From: Cladorhizidae sp. MBARI D1340-BT2
Taxonomy: Eukaryota; Porifera; Demospongiae; Poecilosclerida; Cladorhizidae
Direction of reading: 5' to 3'
Assembly (NCBI GenBank): GCA_028752905.1
Contig: JAQNBH010000012.1
Location: forward strand, 26,359,816 to 26,423,815
DNA length: 64,000 bases
Below are positions 35,511 to 46,189 of this stretch, piece after piece (within the stretch, counting starts at the first letter, position 1; every line of letters begins with the position of its first letter). The notes beneath the pieces were generated by a model. That model worked only from the letters and a program-made list of their open reading frames with translations, did no database searches and was not told where the DNA came from. Both the position numbers and the translations under genes were made by a program.

Positions 35511-36892
35511 GAGTGCTTGAAGTTTCATCATGCACACAAACACTGAAGGTTATGCACATAGTTGAGCGTTATTGCTAATTAGACCAAACTCCCACATGTG
35601 AACTACGTACAAGTTCAATCCCATTCACTTGTCAATTAGAAAAGCCACTATAACTTTCTAATTATCCACTCCTGGTCAAAATTTCTTAAGACCAACCTGC
35701 TTCTCGTCTGCTTATACTTGTTCTTCAGCCGTTTAGAAAATGCTTTAAAAAATTAGCTGGACTAGCAAAGGATCAGTATTTGCACACCATCCACCACAAG
35801 GAATTACGTGCATTGTATACGCAAGCTAACAATACACTCATGCACATATTCCAATAAAAGCATGCCTCAAAAACAAAGGAGATCATAGAACTCATAATAC
35901 GAGTACAGCAGGTTTGCCCTGTCTTCTGGGTGTGAGAAAAATGGACAGGAAGAGGTGGAGCAAGAGGCACAGTGAGTAAGCAGATACCATTATATGCTCT
36001 GGTTGTCTAGCATAGTGGATGTTTAGTACCACCTGGATGTTAGAGTAAGCAGATAGCTACTGTGTGCTTTGTGCTTGCATTCCGTTCCATCATAACAGGT
36101 CAACAGAATAAAACATAAAGAATGCAATGCTGGATTAGGAATAAGTTCTACTCTATTCTGGACAGCGTTCTTACTTGATATAGCTACATACATGTTAAGT
36201 TCTGTTTTTGTTTTGTAGTTGGGGGGGGGGGGGGTTATTTGGCCCCTCAATAATATGCCCTATAATGAGCCACTGCACACATGTGTAGTAGTATACTACT
36301 GGAAGTGTCTAGTATAATACAGGAAATGCTGTAATGAGATTCATTAAGTAGTAAAATAACTCTAGACCCAATGCAAAGTGCCTTGTTTGCCTGTTGCCTT
36401 TGGGACGGGCCACCATAGAGCATGCTGGTGAGAGTGGAGTGCAGCTTTAACTCTTTGACTCTTTGACTGTGGTGGACATATATCTGACAAAAATTGCACT
36501 CATATGGTGTATATATATATTATGTCCTAAAAGGACTAATGCTTTATTGACTAGCAGCAAGATGCTGCTTATTGGTACAGCCACTCATGAAGCATCTGCT
36601 TATTGGTACAACTGCTCACTAAGCATCTGCTTATTGGTACTGCTGCTCACATTACTTAATTGACTTGTACTGACCTGACTATCTTTGGACAACCGGTGGT
36701 TATGTACATTGGTTATGTAAGGTGGTTATGTACCTTCTGTATGTTAGAAGGAGATGACAGTGATGATGATTTTGGTGGATATATTGATGAGAATTATTGT
36801 GAAGTGTGGAGGATGGTAAAGAGAGTGTGGAGGATGGTGAAGATGTTGTGGATAGTGTAATGATGAAGTAGGTTGTAGGAGTAGCTCCAGTG
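35511..36892. other. No gene seen; small repeats
   Basis: A G-run (36221-36234) and three direct copies of CATCTGCTTATTGGTAC-like sequence at 36565-36645. Short open frames lack domains. Confidence 0.5.
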
Positions 36893-37186
36893 AAAGTTCA
36901 AGCAGCTCCAGTTCAAGCAGCTCCAGTGCGAGCAGCTCCAGTGCCATCATCTCCAGTGCCATCAGCTCCAGTGCCAGCAGCTCTAGCTCCATCAGCTCCA
37001 GTGCCAGCAGCTCCAGTGCCATCAGCTCCAGTGCCATCAGCTCCAGTGATAGCAGCTCCAGTGCCATCAGCTCCAGTGCCATCAGCTCCAGTGCCATCAG
37101 CTCCAGTGCCATCAGCTCCAGTGCCAGCAGCTCCAGTGCCATCAGCTCCAGTGCCAGCAGCTCCAGTGCCTGCAGCTCCAGTGCCC
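36893..37186. repeat. 15-bp minisatellite CAGCTCCAGTGCCAT
   Basis: About 19 copies of a 15-bp unit alternating CAGCTCCAGTGCCAT and CAGCTCCAGTGCCAG. One strand reads as VPSAPVPAAP-type and the other as ALELMALELL-type repeats. Both are open because 15 is divisible by 3. It abuts the left terminus of the hAT element at 37179. Confidence 0.92.
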
Positions 37187-37380
37187 GGATCCAGGGGGGG
37201 GAAGGGGGGGGGGGGAGGGGGGGGGTTGTGGGGGTTGCAATCCCCCCTTTTGAGGTATTGATCATGCATGTGACATGTATGATCAACACTTCATATCCCT
37301 TACTACACATAACTAGCTATTCAGTAGCAGCTGTCAGCCTGTAGTTCATTACATAGCCATATCTAAGGCACATGTGCACC

Positions 37381-39937
37381 ATGTCTGGAAAAAGAAAATC
37401 AACTGTAAGCTCCAAAGGATGTATGAATCTCACTGCTATGTTTAAAAGGTAAATATCTAAGCATGTTCTTAGGACATACATATTATCATCATTGTGATCA
37501 TGAAGGTCACTGGAACCTGATGAAGAAGAGCCTGGTCCTTCCAAAAGACCATGCTCATATGATTCAGCAACAGCAACATGTCATTCTCAAGGTACAGCTT
37601 CTACATTTGTGACTGACATTTGTGGGGAACAACCGTGTCTGCTGCAACATGTTCTACTTCTGAGCTTTCAATAGCTAGTAGCTGTACACCTCATGCTAAG
37701 AATATTGACCTAGGGTCAGTCATAAATGCTTCACATGATTCATTAGATCATTTGAGGAAGAAATTCAAGAATATTACAGAAATCAATATCTTTATTGTCA
37801 TTACAAGCCAGCTTCGACTGATGTTCTTCATTCTCATGAAGTAACTAAGCAAGGTAAAACTTGGAATGTGCATTTTCAGCTAGACAAGCTTTCATATAGC
37901 AAAGAGCTAAAAGGTGGTATATATTTGTAGATATTATTTGCTTTTCCCTGAGCAACCAGATAGGGGTGGCAGCACAGAGGTGTTTTAGTACTTGCTCAAA
38001 GGCCTTACTCGAAGGCACTTGAAAAGGATGGAATTCTTGATCGGCATGAGAAGAGTGCAATGCATAAGCATGCATCAGAAAAGGCTGAGCACAATTTCAG
38101 AAATCCTGATGCACGAGTTGATACTAAACTGATGAACCAAAAAGCTCAACAAGCAGAACAAAATAGAGAAGTCCTTCACCAAATTGTGCTTTGTGTGGAG
38201 TATTTGTCAAAGCAAGGCTTGCCTTTCAGGGGTAATAAGGATGATAAAGTGGATTTTGCTGATGACACTATCAACAGAGGTAACTTCATAGCTCTACTAC
38301 AGCTCTTGGCACAGAAAAATAGTTGTCTTCAGTAACATATTTTGTTTGCCAAAGGAAATGCTACTTATACTAGCAAAACCAGGTGATTCATATCTATGCC
38401 TGTAAAATTAGGGAAATTTTAACCAAACAGCTTCGGGATAATAGCTTACCTTTTAGTGTTATTGCTGATGAGGTAACTGATCCCCATGCCTATCTAGAAA
38501 TTATCTTGGTGTGCTTAAGATTTGTGGATTTAAAGTCATTAAAAAAATCCTTATCATGGATGCTGATAAATTTTATTAGTTTGGAGAGAGCAAATGCTTC
38601 AGCAATTTGTTCCAAGATCTTGGAATCCCTTTCTCATCCATCAGTGTCTTTAAATCCAGCAAATATTCGTGGTCAGGCAAATGATGGTGCTGCTGTGATG
38701 TCATCTGAAATTGCAGGTGTGCAAGCCAAAATTAAAGAGATTTATTTCTCCCTTGGCTTTGTATACCCACTGTTTTTCACATAAGCTTACCTTTCAATTG
38801 CTGCATCGTAGTTTCAGGAGGTAAGGAATCTCATCACTTATTAATGAAGCTTTTCACAAACAGTCCCAAGCAGCAAAGAATGTTTGAATTGACCTTGAAA
38901 AAATACCTTCCCGATTCATCCCATTCTAAACTTCCAGGACTTTGCAAAACACGTTGGGTAGAAAGGCATACTTGTTTAGAAGTATTTTTTCGAACTGTAT
39001 GAGACATTAATCACTTTCTTAGATGCCATCGTTTCACCAGCTGAGTATCCAGACTTAGTTTCTGAATCTGGGAGCTGGAATTGAGACAGAGATACCAAAG
39101 TGAAAGCTGAAAGCTTCACTTTCTTTATATCACATTATTGCTGTATTCATCATAACAAAGAACATCCTTGATGAAGTAAAAATTATGGCATCAAAACTTC
39201 AGAAACAGGACCAATTGATGCTAATAAAATGGTCAGTACAGTAATTGACATTAAAACCACAGGAAACAATATCGACACCATTTTCAGTTTCTGGTGTGAA
39301 GAAATTCTACAGATGGCAGATAGTGTCGGTGTAGCTGAATCTGTTCCCATGAAGATGAGTTTGCAAAGCAATACTCCAAGCGATACTCCAATTGTCACTA
39401 CAAAAGAGCAGTTGCTATTCCTCTTCTTGACTCTCTGAGAGTACAACTCCCATGCTAAAATATTGCTCACTTTGATTTCATCAATTATACATAGCACATC
39501 AATGGACTTGGTCAAAAATGCTCTGGATGACTTGCTGTATTGGGAAAGGGATCTTCCATTTCCTAGGTCACTAGCAAGTGAACTCAGGAGGTGGCAGGCT
39601 ATGTGGCTGAATGCAGACCATAGTGATGACACTTCATTTCCTGAAAGTCTCCTATCAGCTCTTGCAAATTGTGATATGGTTGCATTCCCGCATCCATCAC
39701 TTTTAGTAATAGCTTGCACATTGCATATCACAAGCGCTGAAGCAGAACACTCTTTTTCTTTATTGAGAAGGATCAAGACATAATTATATGCGATCTACAA
39801 TGACAGAAGAATGTTTTTCTGATCTGGGAATTATTGCTATGCACTACAAGGAACGAGTACCCATGGATGATATTTGCCATGCATTTGTGCAGGCACATCC
39901 GAAAAGGATGTTTGAAGCGTCACTTTTTACTGACTAA
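37381..39937 (+). pseudogene. hAT transposase relic, ZMYM1/THAP0-like (DUF4371)
   Basis: ATG at 37381 opens MSGKRKSTVSSKG. In several frames follow a TTF-type zinc-finger region (WNVHFQLDKLSYSKELKGG, then a histidine-rich AMHKHASEKAEHN), DUF4371 (GLPFRGNKDDKVDFADDTIN), and the catalytic core with FSVIADEVTDPH (first Asp), ILVCLRFVDL and RGQANDGAAVMSSEIAGVQAKI (second Asp). The C-terminal dimerisation part is ASELRRWQAMWLN and HITSAEAEHSFSLLRRIKT. After a shift near 39781 the last 49 residues run from MRSTMTEECF to MFEASLFTD, with TAA at 39935-39937. About 700-750 codons in all, near full length. At least six stops or shifts make it a pseudogene. Confidence 0.88.
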
Positions 39938-40157
39938 CTACTGTTAAATCAATCATTATATATATGTATATTATATGCGATCTACAATGACAGAAGAATG
40001 TTTTTCTGATCTGGGAATTATTGCTATGCACTACAAGGAACGAGTACCCATGGATGATATTTGCCATGCATTTGTGCAGGCACATCCGAAAAGGATGTTT
40101 GAAGCATCACTTTTTACTGACTAACTACTGTTAAATCAATCATTATATATATGTATG
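39784..40157. repeat. 187-bp tandem duplication of the transposase 3' end
   Basis: Two nearly identical copies, offset by 187 bp (ATATGCGATCTACAATGAC at 39786 and 39973), each containing the last 49 codons and the TAA. The only difference I see within the coding part is GAAGCG versus GAAGCA. It arose within the hAT relic. Confidence 0.95.
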
Positions 40158-40388
40158 TACATATATTTTCGTTGTTTTTCTATGGCAGTTGTTAACATTT
40201 GAGTACTGTGAGATGCATCTCAAATTGTGGTAAATTATCAGTTTTGTGTTCTGAATGGGAGGCCTTATGGCCAATGATCCATTAGATACCTGTAAATATG
40301 ATCTACAACCCCCCCTTGTTAAAATTCCTGGATCCGGCCCTGCCTGGTGATATCTCACTTCAGTCAGAAATTTGGTTGCATGGTTGAT

Positions 40389-40797
40389 ATGGAAGGAAAA
40401 GAGCCCGTTGACTTTGCTCAGCTTTTTCTCGATGACACTATCCTAAGGAGAATTGTAGGAAACAAATTTGTAAGCAGACCAATTTATAGCTTCGAATCAA
40501 GACCTACCTCCTCGATCTAGAGTGAGAGATTGGAAAGCTTGCACAGTTAGCGAGATAAAGAGGTTCATTGCCCTCATTATTGCCATGAGCATGGACAATT
40601 CATACCAGCTTGGAAGAGAAATTGCTGTCGATGAATCAATGATTGGATTCAAGGGGAGGGTCTGGTTCATCCAGTACTTGTCCATGAAGCCCACAAAGTG
40701 GGGTACGAAAGCTTATGTCCTGGCAGACAGCTCTAGTGGATATACATACCTACAGTTGGTAGGTGAGGAGACTTTAGTATACACACAATAATATGAT
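40389..40797 (+). pseudogene. piggyBac transposase fragment (PGBD4-like), internally deleted
   Basis: The first piece has EPVDFAQLFLDDTILRRIV (usual DFF.LFFDD) and breaks by frameshift near 40475. It continues as ADQFIASN and LPPRSRVRDWKAC, then TVSEIKRFIALIIAMSM. The text then jumps directly to DNSYQLGREIAVDESMIGFKGR, which holds a catalytic Asp (VDES), and KPTKWGTKAYVLADSSSGYT. The section with the first catalytic Asp and the YWS-type motif is missing, so an internal deletion joined two distant parts. The remaining C-terminal third and the Cys-rich finger are absent. Inactive. Confidence 0.85.
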
Positions 40798-41039
40798 ATA
40801 TACACTTGTACTCACTCTAAAAAGTAGTGGCTTTGGTGCATGTGGTACAGTTCGGGTGAACAGGAGGGGGGTACCTGCATGTATCAAAGACAAAGACAAA
40901 ATGAAAAAGAGTCTGTAGGTGTCCTTGCCTTGAAATGAATGGCCAAGAGAGCTGTGATCATTCCGAGTACTATCCACGATGATAGCACAGTTGGTAGATC
41001 ATCCAAAGCTAGCTGAGCTGAAATATATACTTGCACTAG

Positions 41040-41640
41040 CTATAGAATACCTTGGTTTGCTTGGCAGTCTGCTATATATCAGCTACAACTGCCTTCTTCA
41101 AGCGCTAGCTAATTTGCTAGCTATAATGATCATCTAAAACGGCCAACTTCAAGCGCTAGCTAATTTGCTAGCTATAAAGATCAGCTAAAACTGCCTATAC
41201 ACTTCAAGTGCTAGCTACTTGGCTAGCTATAATGATCATCTAAAACTGCCAACTTCAAGCGCTTGCTAATTTGCTAGCTCAGCTAAAACTGCCTATACAC
41301 TTCAAGTGCTAGCTATAATGATCATCTAAAACTGCCAACTACAAGCACTAGCCAATTTGCTAGCTATAAAGATCAGCTAAAACTGCCTATACACTTGAAG
41401 CGCTAGCTACTTGGCTAGCTATAAAGATGGCTTATTAAACTACTAAACCTCGAGAGCTAGATACTTTCCTACCCAAAGATGACCTACAATTATTTACTTT
41501 ACTAATAGCTAAGCTATATAAATATGATCTACAACTGCCTACTTCGAGCGCTAGCTATAAGATGACCTACAGCTAGCTACCTCGAGTGCTACCTAAAAAG
41601 ATGGCCTATATACAACTAGCTAGTGACCTAGCTAAAACTG
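41040..41640. repeat. Complex minisatellite rich in GCTAGC
   Basis: Alternating copies of about 60 bp: CTTCAAGCGCTAGCTAATTT, GCTAGCTATAA(A/T)GATCA and (G/T)CTAAAACTGCC. The longer phrase with CTATACACTTCAAG alternates with the shorter AACTTCAAG form, suggesting a two-unit higher-order repeat. It decays after 41420. Confidence 0.85.
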
Positions 41641-42370
41641 AGCACCTCTATGTAACAAACTGGTTAGCTCATCCACATAATAATACTTACTTGGAGTCTA
41701 GCTTCACTTGTCTTGCCATCTCAAAAGGTTCTTCTAGACTCGTGTTGGGTAGAAAGTTAGGAGATAGTCTGAATATCACTGGTATGCTCACCTAAGGGAC
41801 TTTTTTTTTGTTGGCTTGTGGTTACAACTTTAGAGCTCCGTAGATTCTGCAAACTTCATGGTATGGACTTGATATATAGCTCAAAAAATTGGTCTCTCTG
41901 TGTGCTCTCTTTTGATACAAAAATATGTTTCATAGATATATATAACTATAGGCAAGTTACTAGACCCTAAAGTGGAGGGACCTCAAAAACCTGCATCCCA
42001 AAATCGCCGTCAAAATAACTGCTAAGTGCCAAAAATTTGAATTGGTGCGAGTGGCCCCTTTTTCATTAGGCGTTAAAATTTTAGTACGTGGTCAAGCGCG
42101 CGGGTGGAAAATTGAGGGCGTTGAGCGAGACTGTGGAATGGTCTTGCATGGCTGCTGGGGAGCTACTCCGAAGAGCCTGAACTTGAAGTGATGACCACCA
42201 TAATTATCATCATTATCAATTTCTATTTTTTTATTTTTTTTATTAATTAATTAATGGATGAAGAGGCTGACCCTCCACCCCATCCGCCATCCAGATCATC
42301 TTCCAAAAATAGTAAATCTAAAGGTGGTTGGCATCAAGAGTGTCATCTAAGCTAGAAGATGGTTATTTTT
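41641..42370. other. No gene seen
   Basis: Includes an open frame (41586-41795) partly derived from the minisatellite and otherwise without a domain. The A/T-rich end (42220-42260) precedes the retroelement. Confidence 0.45.
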
Positions 42371-44688
42371 CAGGAGCAGTCAGACTGGCTTCCTGGAGGA
42401 CAAGATTGCTGACAGTAGTGATCTTACCTTTGAAGCCCTCCAGAGTAAGCACCCCTCTCCTCACCCAGGCATCTGCATTCCAGCTGCAATTGATGTTTTT
42501 TTAAATTTTCCTGTGTCGGAGGGAGATGTTGCTTGTGCTATCCAGTCTTTCCCTCGTGGCTCTGCTGGTGGTCCGGATGGCTTGAAGCCACAACACCTGA
42601 AAGATTTGACTAGTCCATCCGCCAATACTGCTGCTCATTCTCTTCTCCATGCCCTCACCTTATTCCTGAAGTTATCTCTTGATGGCAATATACCTCAGTC
42701 AATTCGTCCGTTTTTCTTTGGTGCCTCCCTGACAGCTCTGCACAAGAAAGATGGAGGAATAAGGCCGATAGCAGTAGGTTGCACTCTGCGCCGTTTGGTC
42801 TCTAAGGTTGCAGCTAGTAAGGTGTTGGATGATATGTGTCCCCTTTTGTCCCCCCGTCAGTTGGGTTATGGAGTTAGGAGAGGAGCAGAGGCTGCAGTTC
42901 ATGCTGCAAGGTTATACCTCCAAAATTTACCTCAAGATTGCCTTTTCTTGAAATTGGATTTCAGGAATGCCTTCAACTCAGTGCGCAGGGACAAAATGTT
43001 TGAGGCTGTGCGAGTTCTAGCTCCAGATCTCTACCCTTTTGTATTCTCCTCTTACTCGTCACCATCCTCTCTGTTTTGGAATGACAAGATTATTCAGTCC
43101 TCTGAAGGTGTGCAACAAGGAGATACCCTTGGTCCACTTCTTTTCTGTCTCTCCATCCACAAGCTCTCTTCTAATTTACGCTCCGAACTCTGTCTCCTCT
43201 ATCTGGATGATATCTCAATTGGTGGGAAGGTGGAGGATGTATTGGCTGACATTGAGATGGTGAAGAGGGAGGCTGCTAGCATGGGTCTCCAGCTGAATGC
43301 ACAGAAGTCGGAAGTGATATGTGATGATGGTTCCATTAAAGAGTCTCTCCTTCTTTCTTTGCCGGGTGCCCATATTGTTGACCCTTCCAGTGCCACCCTT
43401 TTGGGTTCCCCTGTTGGTCATTTAACCTCCATCTCACGTTCCCTGGATGAAAAATCCACCTTTTAAAGACTATGGGTGAAAGGCTGAACCTTCTCTGTGC
43501 TCTCCTCCTCCTCCGTCACTCATTCTCAATACCAAAGCTCCTCCATATTCTTCGAACTTCACCATGTTTCCTCTCCCCTAGTCTAACGCACTATGATGAC
43601 GTCCTCAGATCTGTTGTGAGTGGGATATGCAACATCTCCTTTGATGATGATGATGACGCCACCTGGACACAAGCTACACTCCCTGTGAAGTTTGATGGAC
43701 TTGGGATCCGGAGAGCAGTACAGCTTGCACCCTCTGCCTTCCTGCTGGCTCTTCGGACCTTGTTCACCACATTGTCCCGTCTCATCTCCACGGTATACCT
43801 ATTCCCAACTGGGATGATGCAGTCTCGCACTGGTCCCAGGGCCATGATCAATCCCCACCTATCGGCCCGGCTTCACATCGCCAAAAGATCTGGGATTCAG
43901 TCAAGGTATCTGTGACTGCCGCCAGCCTACTTGCAAATGCTCCCAACCCTGTTTCTAAAGCTCGTTTTCTAGCTGCCTCTACAAAACAATCAGGTTTATG
44001 GTTGTCTGCTCCTCCCATCTCATCTCTAGGCCTTCGCATGGACGACAACACCATCCGTATTGCTGTGGGTCTTCGCCTAGGCACTCCTTTGTGTAGGCCA
44101 CATGCATGTCAGCACTGTGAGGCTGCTGTTGACCAATTCGCTACCCATGGTCTTAGCTGCCGTCACAGTGTGGGCCGCCATTTTCGTCATGCTGCCATCA
44201 ATGACATTATACACAGATCTTTAGCTTCGGCAAAGATACCCTCGAAACTGGAGCCTTCTGGCCTCTACAGAAATGATGGGAAGCGCCCAGATGGCATCAC
44301 GTTGGTTCCGTGGAAGTGTGGGAAATTGTTGGTGTGGGATGCCACTTGCATTGACACTTTCTCTCCCTCCTACATTGGTAGTGCCTCCACAGTGGCAGGA
44401 GCAGTAGCGGCTTTGGCTGAGGAAAGAAAGAGAGAAAAGTACAACAATTTGAACAATAAAATTCACTCCTTTGTATCGGTAGCAATTGAAACTTCAGGTG
44501 TATTTGGACCACAGAGTTTACTTTTTCTAAGGGATTTGGGGCAGCATCTCTTTCAAGCGACTGGAGAGAAGAACTTCCTTCACCACCTCCTGCAGAGGCT
44601 TTCTGTTGTGGTGCAGAGAGGTAATGCAGTTTCGGTTGCAGGGACCACAGATCACTTGAATTTGGACTCTGATGACATTTTCTTTTAA
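42371..44688 (+). pseudogene. RLE-type non-LTR retroelement, copy 2, nearly complete RT and nuclease
   Basis: The largest intact piece (42513-43466, 317 codons) has the RT fingers and palm: GGPDGLKPQHLKDL, GGIRPIAVGCTLRRLVSK, FLKLDFRNAFNSV (motif A), EGVQQGDTLGPLLFCLSIH (motif B), LLYLDDISIGG (motif C, YLDD rather than the common F/YADD), and GLQLNAQKSEV. After one stop and a shift, 43472-43915 supplies the thumb (FSIPKLLHILRTSPCFLSP, GLGIRRAVQL). 43912-44688 gives a zinc-knuckle-like CQHC ... HGLSC then RH, and a PD-(D/E)XK-like nuclease core RPDGITL ... [11 protein letters not shown]. This order matches R2/NeSL/Hero-type elements, which insert by target-primed reverse transcription. Only two or three lesions break it, so this is the youngest copy. 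The N-terminal finger is not visible upstream. Confidence 0.85.
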
Positions 44689-44845
44689 TTACAGTATTAT
44701 ATTAAAAATATCTTCATTAAAAAAAATTTAAAAAAAATTAATTAAAAAAATTAAAAAAATTAAAATAAAAATTAATTAATAAATAAAAATTTAATAAAAT
44801 AAAATAATTATTTTATTTTTATGAAACACAATAATTAATGTAAGT
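44689..44845. repeat. A/T-only junction between two retroelement tails
   Basis: About 130 bp made almost purely of A and T ((TTAAAAAAA)n / AATTAATTAA), ending at TAATTAATGTAAGTC. It joins the 3' end of copy 2 to the 3' end of copy 3, which points the other way. Confidence 0.9.
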
Positions 44846-45345
44846 CTAATGAAATAAGTCCTCCAGGCTGGAGTCATTGCCCAGTGTTCCCATAATGCAT
44901 GCGCTGTTCCCACTCTGTATGGCAACCGCCAAACGTTGGATCAGGAAGGGGTATGACCTGCTCTCCCCTGTTGTTCTGCTCACTCTGCGGCCAAGCTCTT
45001 TGAAAAAGGGTAAAGTCCCCTGGCCGAAAGTCCCTGATGTCTCCACAGCCACTGGTTGGAAGAAGTGAGAGGGGTCCATGTTCGAGTACTTTGCCCTCTT
45101 CTTCGTTTCAGCCATAGTTACTGCCTCACTGGTTGCACTTGCTATATATGTATGAATGGGCATAGGTGTCTGTGCAGGTAGCGTCCCATACCAACAGCTT
45201 GCCATACTCCCAAGGAACCATTGTTATACCGTCAGGTCTCTTTCCATCACTCCTATATGTCCCTGCCGAGATGGAATTTTGGCTGCAGACAGGGCACGGT
45301 GAATAATGTCATTGAGTGAGGAGTGGCGGAAATGGCGTACTTGTT
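44846..45345 (-). pseudogene. RLE-type non-LTR retroelement, copy 3 (3' end only)
   Basis: The reverse strand encodes the same C-terminus as copy 2: after [12 protein letters not shown] and a frame change come [27 protein letters not shown], then AETKKRAKYSNMDPSHFFQP, VAVETSGTFGQGTLPFFKEL and SGNSACIMGTLGND. It is 5'-truncated at about 45345, where a (TTTG)n/(TTTA)n microsatellite starts. 5' truncation is typical of target-primed insertion. It diverges clearly from copy 2, so it is not a simple inverted duplication. Confidence 0.88.
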
Positions 45346-45420
45346 TTGTTTGTTTGTGTTTGGTTTGTTTGTTTGTTTGTTTGTTTGTTTGTTTATTTAT
45401 TTATTTATTTATTTATATAA
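45346..45420. repeat. (GTTT)n then (ATTT)n microsatellite
   Basis: About 11 GTTT units passing into about 6 ATTT units, at the 5' truncation point of the minus-strand retroelement copy 3. Confidence 0.95.
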
Positions 45421-45502
45421 TTTTAGTAATTTTTTAAACATCCGGTGCGCGCTGGCATGTAGTGGATAGCTATAGCAGGCTCAAGCGAGTCTTAGCGTCT
45501 TA

Positions 45503-45600
45503 TTATTCCTGATGAAAGCGAAAGCTAGAGCATCTAGTCGAAATGTCGAGTGAATACAATTTGAAGTTGATTATTGAGAAGGCGATTTTATTAAGAATAA
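45503..45600. repeat. Half of a family-A MITE
   Basis: ATTCCTGATGAAAGCGAAAG, then CTAGAGCATCTAGTCGAAAT and GAAGTTGATTATTGAGAAGG. This is the right arm seen at 270-345; the left arm is absent. Confidence 0.75.
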
Positions 45601-46189
45601 ACTTCTAGAACTCAAAGCAAATATAATACTCCACATTTTGTGATAAGTATCAGCTGTGTTGAGGTAAGGGAGGACTACACCTAATAAACTTTGGATTAAA
45701 AAAAATTTTTTTTATCAGTTCAAACTGTTGCTGTACACATCTACTAGCCAATTTTAAGCTATTGGATGCTCCATTTCAAAGTTATGGTGGTTTTTGTCCA
45801 TGCAATTTCTCATATTGATTCAAAAATTTGAAGAGAAACCAACAAGGAACACTAACGACGAACGCTAATGGAGAGGTAAGTTTATGCCAGCACATAATGG
45901 CGCTACGTATACTAGGAAGCTCATTTATTCCTACACAGGAAGCAAATTTCACACTGATTCTATTCATGACTGTTGCACATGAGTATTGAGCCATGCTCTC
46001 CACTGGGCAACTCATTTTGTGCGAAGTGTCAGCCAGTCGAAACCGTTTGTTCTTTGAAAGTGATGTTTTCTAGAGTCGATTGTGAGCGCAAGCAACGTTC
46101 CCTCCATTGTAAGTAGTGGCTTAGAGTGTTAGGGATGTTCCAGAATTTGGTCACGAGTGGGGAGACACCTTCTCCTGTGGCAGTTCCAA
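45601..46189. other. No gene seen
   Basis: Spacer before the Mutator relic. Reverse open frames (45782-46217) have no recognised domain. The last 60 bases may belong to the N-terminal region of the Mutator protein. Confidence 0.4.

Larger units (their letters stand above)
37179..40342 (+). mobile_element. hAT element with CAGNGCCCGGATCCAGG termini
   Basis: The left end CAGTGCCCGGATCCAGG (37179-37195) matches the complement of the right end CCTGGATCCGGCCCTG (40327-40342). Both are followed inward by a G-run (37196-37226) and its complementary C-run (about 40310-40317). It encloses the ZMYM1-type transposase. Flanking octamers do not match (left TGCAGCTC, right CCTGGTGA), partly because the left flank is minisatellite. 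Confidence 0.75.

Noticed and set aside
36744..37310. 188-residue reverse frame with ALELMALELL repeats and the matching Pro/Ala-rich forward frame
   Set aside because: A by-product of a 15-bp minisatellite; no start context or flanking domain.
42513..43466. Reverse transcriptase as a retron, DGR or other defence RT
   Set aside because: Motif order and the attached knuckle and nuclease fit a non-LTR retroelement. There is no ncRNA, template repeat or accessory gene, and several decayed copies exist.
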